A stretch of 64,000 nt of DNA from Cordilura impudica (lineage: Eukaryota; Arthropoda; Insecta; Diptera; Scathophagidae). The notes beneath the pieces were generated by a model. The model searched no databases and was not told where the DNA came from. It saw only the letters and a list, made by a program, of their open reading frames with translations. Within the stretch, counting starts at the first letter, position 1. The number at the start of each line of letters is the position of its first letter. This document shows, one piece after another, positions 55,131 to 64,000 of the stretch. The translations under genes were made by a program, and so were the position numbers. The stretch covers positions 92,663,492 to 92,727,491 of the forward strand of contig OY821520.1 of the NCBI GenBank assembly GCA_963682025.1, given 5' to 3'.

Positions 55131-58100
55131 CACTGGCAAGAAACCGTGCAATGAAGAGGCATTGAAGGAGGTGGAGAGATTGCGACAACTTAAACCATAA
55201 GACTGCAATATTATTAATATAATTTAATGAAATATAAATTTTTAAAAACTTAATTTTGCTAGCTTCTTTATTTTATATTTCAGGAGAAATAAATTGATAG
55301 GTAGATATAACAATTTTCTATTTCGGATATGATCAGGTGAAAGTAACCTGATATTTACATGTCGCTGTTGTAATCTCATCAAAAGGTGTAAAATCAGTTG
55401 AAAAATTTTACACACACAAATTAAAAATCAGAAAATAATTACTAATAAAAAAATTTTTTTTTAATATTCAACATTTGTAAAACGGACGAAAAAGTATAAA
55501 ATAATTTTTCATTGCCATAAACAGATTTCGAAACCATTATAGATGATCCTGATAATGTTTGATTGTGAACTTTTAATTGATGGAAATACTAGTAAGATTT
55601 AAATCTAAAAACGTTGCTAAGAAAACAGTTCATATAATTTTCACTCCAATAAAATTGTACTTAAGTGATTTTATAATTAAGGCTTCCAAAGCATAAATAA
55701 CTAAAATTCATCAATAAAATAGTATGCAACAAAATTCTAACTATGGTTAAGTTTTAATCCACTTTTTAGTTTAAACAAGTTTAAATCAAAGAATAGTGCA
55801 GTGCAATCAAACTTTTAGTGACTTAGGTGAACTACTCACGCTTTTAATCTTCTTGAAAATCCGGAAGAAATTGTTGAACAAGTACTTGCTCAACTTTTGC
55901 AATGTATGCGCCCAACGTTTTAGTTTTAAATCTTACTAGAATTTCCATGAATTAAATATTTAATATCAAACACTATCAGGACCATCTATATTGGTTTTTA
56001 TATATTTTTAGTCCGTTTCAAAAACGTTGAATATTAAAAATTTTTTTGCTTAGTAATTATTTTTAATTATTTCCAAATTATTTTATAAAATTTTTACCAT
56101 CTTGAGAGTTTTTTTGAAAAAATGTACTGTTAAGAAATTTTTTACTGATGCAAAAATTGATGGCAATTAGCTCTATCTTGTTACAGTAATTGCTTGCTCG
56201 ATTTTTCAATATTTATGTAAAAACATCGATCGAAATCATTTCTTTATTTCCCAAAATAAAATGTTAAAAATAATTTTTCTTTCTAACAGTTGAAGAATTA
56301 TGGCCTCTGTTTAAGAAGAAAAGTGAATCGTAGTCGAGCGTTTGTCCGTCTTCTTCAAATATTAAACCCAAATATGAAATTTCGATTGATTTTACTTGAT
56401 ATCGAATGCGGTGTTTTGGCCCCAGGTCTTTTCAGAACTATAACCTAAATAACCAAATTTCATTAAGTACATGATCGATCTGATCCTAAAAATAAGCAAA
56501 TGTACGAGTAGGTGCAATTATCCCATTTGTTAAACTTTTTAATAACATTTATAACTCATAAAAAAGTTTTATGTGGTGCGCAATTTGGGCTTCGAATGCC
56601 AGATTCACTTTTTCTGTATCTGATTAAATACAGCCAAATACGTTATATAAATATAGTTTTTATTGTACATAATCTTTGACAGCGTCGTTTAACCCGATTT
56701 TTCATTAATAAAGTTTAAAAATGAGTTTTGAACTCAATGGCTCCTTCTATAGACAGCCATTTGGTTTTTGCTACCATCGCAATTTTTCTTAGCATATCGG
56801 AATCTTTGTTAATCAACTGATATATAACTATATATATATACTGATATATAATTATATATATATATATATATATATAATTTTATCTTTCTGTAGACTAAGA
56901 GAACCAGTTATGAGTTTATTTGACCAAATTATTAAAATTTGGAGGTAAGCTGTTCAAATGGGAACAATTTCGTTTGAAATGAACTGTTGTTCTTAAAAGG
57001 CACTGAAAAAGAAAGAAAATGAAAAGCGCCTTTAAAAAAAAAAAACGCAAAATGGAAAAAAATTTGCTTTTTGGATAGCTAAAAAGTGCGAATACTAGCG
57101 CGAAATGCGTTAAGTTGGCATCGCTGATGTCAAAGTCAATTAACAATAAGAAAATTTAAAACTCAATTTTTTCATATCAACTTGGTACTGACTAGAGAGG
57201 AAGTTGTTTAAAGCCCCATCAAATGAAGCTGTTATTTTTGGAAGCAATGACAAAATTATTCTTGCGAAATAACTTCATTTTTTTTTCTTTGAAAATAATA
57301 TCATCAGTAGAAAATGTTAAAGATCACTACAAATGGACTCTCTTTAGTGATCGTGTTGCTTCAAAATTATAAATAAAAATTAAATTGTTACCGGCATTGC
57401 CTCATGCAGGTTGACTGTCTTGGCCTTGTACAAATTGTAATAACCTTTGAAAATGTCATGGGAAAAACAAAGTACTCATACTACAAAAAATAAAAACATT
57501 GTCGCATGATATTTATAAAAAAGGGACATTAAATATTCAAAAATACACTCTATTTATGCATAAAACTCACTGCCTGCAAAGAAAAACTGACTTGAAAAAA
57601 AAAAATAAGTGAACTTGAATGTAAAATAAACTTTAAAACAAAAACAAAACAACAATGGAAAACAATTTTGATCACAATTTTGTGTAGTTAATTAAAATAA
57701 CGAATAGTTTACATGGGGATTGCAGCAAAACAAACAAATGCGTCTCTTATTGAAATTATGTTAAAACAGAAAATTGACACGAATATGACCGCTCAATATA
57801 TACAATAAATTATAAAACAATATAAATAATTTATAAAGCACTAATTGATCACTTTTGTATAACCCCTACAAAACAAACAAAAAAAAAAATGAGCAACAAG
57901 TTTGTTTAACTGACAATGTCATCAGTAAAATACTAAAATGTGGAAGGGTAACTGCAACTTACGCGAAAACTGTGGTTATAAGGTATACGGAATTTTAAAA
58001 AATTAATGGCAAATTTTTTATATTTATAAAATTTAAGATATTGCTTCCGCTTCAAGCCATTTTTTTTTCTGAAAGCTTTACTTTTCCAAATCATAGGCTT

Positions 58101-59739
58101 TTTTTGTTTTTCTGTAGGATTGTGTTTGACTATACTATAATCTAACAAAGTGATCCTTCAATTTCCTTATACTTTCGTAACATAGTTTATTTCATGAGAG
58201 AAGATGAACTTCAAGTGTTTAAAATAAGGAAAAAGAGGAGACAAGTAGTAGCAAGAAAAAATGTCCGAGGTCTCTAGCTAGCAAGTGTAGAATTGATAGA
58301 AACAACACCACGAACAACAATAAAGAAAAAAAAAAACGCAAAACAACATCACAGCTAAAAAGGTCTCCAGCATTGTTATGCAAATGACAACATTTGACAC
58401 GCAAAGCGACAAAAATCAACAACCTACAAGTTTAATGATTAAAATGATGCGGGCAAAAATATAAAAATCTCTCACTCCACGTAACATTGAATTTAGTCGC
58501 AGTTTTTCTGTAAAGGGAACCATTCATAAACCCATCACATGATCATGTTGCGGTTGTTGTTGTTGTTGTTGTTGATAATAATAATGTGAATGCTTACTTT
58601 GTGTTTAATGTTTATATTGTAGTTGTTGCTTCTACACTGTTTAATTGTGCTTTTAAAGGTGGCTTATTAACGAACCGCTCAACGCAATGCAAGAGTAAAC
58701 ACACGCACAAGCATACATACACACACACACACACAGCTTAATTCAATTTAGGCTTTAGAAATTGCACTTGTTACATCAAAGCTTTAACAGCAGCAAATAA
58801 AATGCATGTAGGGTAAACCAAAGGTACGTTTATCTCTAAAGCGTACATTTTTGTTGAATAGAAGATTTTTGGTTCATATTTTTAATGCAATTTTAACAAT
58901 TATTCTCCGGCTAAGGTAAGATAGAATTATTATTTGTAAATGTCATTACATCAATATTACTCTCTACTTTCCTAAGTCCACCAGAAATCAACTAAGCGAA
59001 ATTAACTCGTTTTAAACGATTTTCTTTTGCAATGCATTAAAAGTAGGAGAATGTGCAAAAGATGCTATAACCGATTTCCAAATATCTGTAGTTAGAAGGC
59101 ATAACAACCCAAGTGGTTAAATTAACAAAGGGTTAAATTAACAAAAATATTCAAAAAGTAATGGCTCTTAACATTTATTGAATATTCAAAAGAAATGATT
59201 TATCATGACATCCGAAGTAGAATTTGAAATAAAATTCGAGAACACATTTTTCAGTATTTTGAATTTTTCTTTTTTTAATGTGTTATTCCTCTTTCCATTC
59301 AATATAAATGCCATTTAAAACGCAATAAAGTGTTATTTTGGGTAATACAGAATAATACAGCTCTGATCTGTTATGCGTTTTTAACAAATCGTTCGCTCAA
59401 ACTCCGAAACGTGCTGCTTTGGAACATACCAGTATATGGTAATTTAGAAATGTGTCAAACAGTTTCTGCAACATTCAATGGGCTTTATCGCATACGATTT
59501 GTGGTTTATTAACATCAATTCTTCCATACCAGTGACATAGTAGATATCGCTGATATCTCAGTTCGGAGTTTTAGAAAAAAAATTCATAACTTCAAAATGA
59601 TTTCAAACTTCTGCACCCTTCATATGATGCTTTCGAAAAAAAGCAAGCACAACAGTTATTAAAATTCTAAAGGAATCATAGCTGCCTGAAATAAAGTATG
59701 CACCCTAGGGTGGCCCTTCATTATATGGAGAAAAAATAT
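55131..59739. other. Non-coding DNA with microsatellites
   Basis: Longest TE-free stretch of the window (4.6 kb). Simple repeats: (TA)n at 56823-56876, (GTT)n at 58551-58576, (CA)n at 58718-58735. A short sense frame at 55150-55200 (EEALKEVERLRQLKP) follows the minisatellite but has no support beyond that. Probably host intergenic or intronic sequence; no exon identified. Confidence 0.5.
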
Positions 59740-60997
59740 TGTTAATTTTTAGGCCAATCAAAAAATATTTAGAGGTGGCTCAACGCGATTGAAAATTTCC
59801 AGTGTGTTTTATATGGGGAAAATATGAGTTTCTTTCAGATTTTACGAAAAATTCGTTCTATTGTTTAATGTTTCCGACAAATTGTTACATAATGCAGGAT
59901 CAGTATTAAATTATCTTTCGAAGAAGCTATAAAACTTCAAAATCGAATAAAACTCGCCAAGAAATAGCAAATGCCCTAGACCACTTTTGTGCCAAAAAAA
60001 AAACTAGGTCATGAAATTTGATGCCATTTTTTTCAACTTTAAAAAATTAATTAAAGTCAACATTTTGTTTTAGTCTCTATGCCTGCAAGTACTTTGATAT
60101 GAAGTACTGTTTTATTACCACCTTGTTAACCTAGTTAGAATTGAGACCGAAAAAGGATTTGTTTTTTGATAAAATTTTGAAAACTCCTTTTTCAAGTTTT
60201 GAAAAATTTTCTTAAACAAAATTTAAAAAAATTGATTAAGCTCTTTAAGGTCTTGTTAAATGGATGTTAGAGATTAAGCTTGTGAATTTTTAGGTAAATC
60301 CCTATGCCAGAATTTTTTTGGAAAGGATTTTATTTTTGCGGATTTCGCAAAAAATGGGATTTTTGTAAAATATTCTGTAAATGTACGATTTCTAAATACT
60401 TTGTAACAAAAATTCATCACTTTTCTAGTTTTAAATGTTATATTTTATACCAATAGCCTAGGGTTTCGGAAAAAATTTTATGACCCCATTAACCCTTTTG
60501 GAATTGGTGTCACATATGACCCCAAAGCTAATAAAAAACAATTTATTCAAAAAATTCAAATATTTTGTAAGTCCTGTTAAATTTTTAGATGCGATGCCTA
60601 AAATATAATAACCAAATGTGTAGAACTTCCGTTTCTGAAATTTGGGATAAATCCGAGAACGTAAACCCATTATTTGCCAAGGCCAGCTTTGGATTTTAAG
60701 ATATTTTTAAATAAAAATTACCGAAAACGAACTTTTCTATTAAAGTAGATGAAACCACTATTTAGAATTTAAGAAAAATAGTTCGGTTAATTTTTATTTA
60801 TTTAGCCCTTCTGCGCTCCTGGGAATAATAATTAATCGCGAATATAAATTAAAACATCTTTTAACCAATTTTGTTATAAAATTATTTTACGTATAAAAAC
60901 TATCTATATTTTTTAAATAAAATAAGAAGATCCACAAATGACCCAAAGCTAATAAAAGACAATTTATTCAAAAGAATATGAAATATAAAATTAATGC
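59740..60997 (-). repeat. Repeat family R, copy 2 (left arm of a large inverted repeat)
   Basis: Reverse complement of 61105-62305 along its length, for example TAATTTTTAGGCCAATCAAA / CCAAAAACATATAG side, ACCACTTTTGTGCCAAAAAA, TTAACCCTTTTGGAATTGG, GATGAAACCACTATTTAGAA. No coding potential. Confidence 0.85.
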
Positions 60998-61104
60998 TAT
61001 TTATTTTGATGTATTTAAGGATGATTTAGTGTGCAATTCAAATTGTTTTCTCTAATCACTTACGACTTGGAATAAGTATTGCTTTTTTTAATTTTATATT
61101 ATTA

Positions 61105-62305
61105 TATTAATTTTATATTTCATATTCTTTTGAATAGATTGTCTTTTATTAGCCTTGGGTCATTTGTGAGCAATAAGCAGATAATTGCACCAAAGATATA
61201 TCACAATGGATTATTTTGATCCCAGGAACACTGAAGGGTTAAATAAATAAAAATTAACCGAACTATTTTTCTTAAATTCGAAATAGTGGTTTCATCGAGT
61301 TTAATAGAAAAACTTGTTTTCGGTAATTTTTATATAAAAATATCTTAAAATCCAAAGCTGTCTTTGCAAATAATGGGTTAACGTTCTCGGATTTATCTCT
61401 AATTTTAGGAACGGAAGTTCTACACATTTAGTTATCATATTTTAAGCGTCACATCTCAAAATTCAATAGCACTTATAAAATATTTGAATTTTTTGAATAA
61501 ATTGTTTTTTTATTAGCTTGGGGTCATATGTGACCCCAATCCCAAAAGGGTTAATGGGGTCATAATTTTTTTTTCCAAAACCCTAGGCTATTGAGATGAA
61601 ATATAACATTTAAAACTACAAAAGTGATGAATTTTTGATACAAATTATTTAGAAATAGTACATTTATAGGATATTTTACAAAAATCCCATTTTTCTCGAA
61701 ATCCATAAAAATAAAATCCTCGTCAAAAAAATTCTGGAATAGAGATTTACCTAAAAATTCACACCGTTAATCTCTGGCATGCATTTAACAAGATCTTAAA
61801 GAGCTAGTTCAAATTTTTAAATTTTGTTTAAGAAAATATTTCAAAACTTGAAAAAGGAGTTTCAAAGTTTTATCAAAAAAATTTTCCATTTTTGGACTGA
61901 ATGCTTAATAGGTTAACAAGATAGTAATAAAACAATACTTTATATCTGAATACTTACAGGTATAGTATACAGACTGAAATACAATGTTGGCTTTAATTAA
62001 TTTCTTAAAGTTGAAACAAATGCCATCAAATTTCATGATCTAGTTTTTTTTTTTGGCACAGAAGTGGTCTGGGGCATTTGCTAGTTCTTGGCGTGGTTTT
62101 ATTCGATTTTGAAGTTTTATAGCTTGTTGGAGAGACAATTTAATAATAATGATCCCGAATTATATAACAAGTTGTCGGAAATTTAATCGATAGAACGAAA
62201 TTGTTGTAAAATCTGAAAAAAAAAAAACATGTTTTCCCCATATAAACACACTTGAAATTTTCAATCGCGTTGAGCTATCTCTATATGTTTTTTGGTTGGC
62301 CCAAA
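61105..62305 (+). repeat. Repeat family R, copy 3 (right arm of a large inverted repeat)
   Basis: Separated from the left arm by a ~107-bp spacer. Same orientation as copy 1 at 39.8-42.6 kb. It shows the uninterrupted form of the sites where copy 1 carries the MITE and the Harbinger. Confidence 0.85.
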
Positions 62306-62420
62306 ACTTTGTATTTCTCACGTTTTTTGCATTCGCATATTTCTAGTGGGTGCGACCGAGAGTTTGATCACTTTTTTTATTAAGGGCATTGCATCCATAT
62401 ATTTTTTCTCTAAAAATCAA

Positions 62421-62456
62421 TAAAAAACAAGTAAGAAAATTATAGTCGGTCTAGAC
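62421..62456 (-). mobile_element. HINE family A 3' tip, cut by a hAT insertion
   Basis: AAAAACAAGTAAGAAAATTA and TAGTCGGTCTAGAC, the terminal 36 bp of family A in reverse, stopping in the centre of the palindrome. The rest should lie beyond the window. Confidence 0.85.
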
Positions 62457-64000
62457 CAGTGCTTCTCAAACTGTGAGCCGCGGCCCCCTAGGGGGCCGTA
62501 GAACTTTTGTAAAGGAGCCGCAAAACATTTAAGTATTTCAACATTTATGTATTTAGTCTTTAAATAATTTTTTTTTTTCATAAATTTCTTTGGAAATGGT
62601 GTATTCCTATATTTAAAATCGTAAAATTTGTTCAAATTAAATTTCACAGTAGGCTTAGTTACACATAAGCATATTTTTAAACTTTGTTAAATTTTATAAA
62701 ATTAGATTTCGTAGTAGGCTTAGCTACACAGAAGCATATTTTTTAACTTCCTAGAATTTTATTAAATTGAAAAATTTATTTCCGCACTAGGCTTAGTTAG
62801 TTTGCAAAAAGAAGCACATTTTTAAATTTTAGCTTCAATTACTGATGTGCTTTCACCATTGACGATTTTTGTAGTTTTTTTTTTTTATGTAATATTAAAA
62901 AAGTTAAAAAAGTGAATATATTAAAGCAAAAAAAAGTATAATAAAATTTTATAAAATAATTATATTTCTTTCTATATTCAAGGTAATTATTACTATTTCT
63001 TTTAATTAGGTGATAAATTTAACTATTATTTTCTTAAAATTTTAACGATTTTAGTACGGGTTTAAAAATGGATAAGTGGCTAATAAAAATACCTAAAGAG
63101 CGAGAAAATTATGAAAGTGTACATGAATTAATAGAACTTACATCTGAACATCTACAAGAACCAGTAGAATTATCATCTTTACCAGGAATCGAGATTAACA
63201 ACTGGTAATAAGAGAAAAGTCGCCGCAGATAATACACCTCAATCAAAAATTGTAAATATAATACTGATTATTTGAAATATGGATTTATTTCGTCAACATT
63301 TAATAATCAAGAAAGACCTATGTGTGTAATTTGTTTCACCCAACTATCAAACGATAGTATGAGTCCAGGAAAACTACTGCGTCATTTAAATACTTTGCAC
63401 CCAGAATATCAAAGTAAGCCACTCGAATTTTTTTCAAAGAAAGGCAGCAGATAAAAAGAAACAAACTGGTTCTCTTACAAAATATACAAAACTTAATGAT
63501 GACCTGCTAAAAGCATCTTTCGAAGTTGCCCTATTAATTGCAAAAAACAAAAAACCTTATACGATAGGAGAAGATCTTATATTACCAGCAGCAATTAAAA
63601 TTTGTGAAACTATATACAGTGAAAAAATTGCTAATCCTTTGATGTCCATTCCTATCTCAAACGATACTATGAAAAGAAGAATTGATAGCATGGGATATAA
63701 TATTAAAACCCAATTAATATCTCGTATTAAACAGAGCAACTTCTTCGCGCTACAAATTGATGAATCTACTGATATAACAAATTACGCGCAGTTAATGGTT
63801 TTTGTAAGATATCAGTATAACTTCCAAATTCATGACGATTTACTTTTTTGTCGGGAGCTATTAACTTCAACAAGAGGTATTGATATTTTTGTAAAAGTAG
63901 ATGAGTTCTTTTCAGAGAGTAAACTTGAATGGTCAAAATGTGTAGGAGTGTGTACAGATGGTGCAGCAGCGATGGCTGGGAGAATTTCTGGATTCAAAGC
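62457..64000 (+). mobile_element. hAT element, Buster-like, left part (runs off window)
   Basis: Starts CAGTGCTTCTCAAACTGTGA, a typical hAT terminus, directly after GTCTAGAC, the presumed 8-bp target with TA at its centre (nnnTAnnn, the Buster preference). Contains the broken transposase gene from 63068. Confidence 0.85.
63068..64000 (+). pseudogene. hAT transposase, ZBED5/Buster-like, partial and frameshifted
   Basis: Start ATG 63068 (MDKWLIKIPKERENYESVHE); a shift after LPGIE moves to TTGNKRKVAADNTPQSKIVN, another leads to TDYLKYGFISSTFNNQERPM. BED-type zinc finger: CVICFTQLSNDSMSPGKLLR-HLNTLHPEY, then QSKPLEFFSKK. A one-base insertion near 63447 gives a false stop; the true frame continues as AADKKKQTGSLTKY and stays open to the window end: ASFEVALLIAKNKKPYTIGE, ALQIDESTDITNYAQLMVFV with the first catalytic Asp (DESTD), and GVCTDGAAAMAGRISGFKA with the second (TDGA). 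The Glu and dimerisation domain lie outside. Only N-terminal shifts are seen, so decay is mild. It is unrelated in detail to the hAT at 8.6-12.2 kb. Confidence 0.88.

Noticed and set aside
54843..55200. Repetitive proteins (SPHSN, ECGEF, VVSLS repeats) on both strands
   Set aside because: Created by the 15-bp minisatellite lacking stops in several frames; no start context or conserved flank supports coding.

Overview
The window reads as gene-poor, AT-rich nuclear DNA of an insect, most likely a higher fly (calyptrate Diptera; inference). The evidence is the repeat content: many short interspersed elements with internal (GTCC/GTCY)n tracts and a CTTACTTG-TTTT 3' end, as in the dipteran mini-me/DINE-1 (Helentron-associated) repeats, together with DD41D-like and other mariners, Tc1, hAT, Harbinger, Tigger/pogo, RTE and Ty3/Gypsy relics. 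I find no convincing host gene, no tRNA or rRNA gene and no CRISPR array. Almost every coding stretch belongs to a transposable element, and almost all of those are broken by stops, frameshifts or deletions.

Layout. 1-8130: non-coding DNA with a palindromic MITE, a 2.5 kb (TTAAAAA)n heptamer satellite and decayed HINE fragments. 8135-12544: a Tc1-like element split by a 3.6 kb hAT with a perfect 8-bp target duplication. 13490-15875: a DNA transposon with ~410 bp terminal inverted repeats and a spliced, decayed gene. 16141-16620: an orphan ORF. 16721-18395: two HINE-A copies in tandem. 18553-19150: a probable LINE ORF1 relic. 22230-24307: another HINE-A and a mariner. 24434-28457: a HINE-A split by a 2.8 kb Sola2-like element with ~560-590 bp inverted repeats, then a truncated mariner. 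28561-29130: a Tigger-like relic. 29716-32195: HINE-B and HINE-C copies. 32429-37694: a Ty3/Gypsy retrotransposon with both LTRs. 39542-42635: repeat family R carrying a MITE and a Harbinger. 42785-46716: HINE-B, two MITE candidates and a HINE-C 3' end. 46835-49500: a Tigger element invaded by a mariner and a small MITE. 49936-51366: a disrupted ORF split by a second Harbinger. 51702-52500: HINE-A. 52938-54690: an RTE-type LINE. 54907-55130: a 15-bp minisatellite. 59740-62305: two R copies forming a large inverted repeat. 62457 to the end: the start of a second, Buster-like hAT sitting in the centre of the HINE-A palindrome.

The dominant theme is layered insertion. In several cases the empty site can be rebuilt from other copies in the same window, which fixes exact boundaries and target duplications: hAT in Tc1 (TCCATAAG), Sola2-like in HINE-A (ATTT), Harbinger in R (CTG), Harbinger in an ORF (TAA), mariner in Tigger, and Buster-type hAT in the HINE-A palindrome. 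Nothing seen suggests an intact autonomous element; the gypsy copy and the 23.1-24.2 kb mariner are the least decayed.
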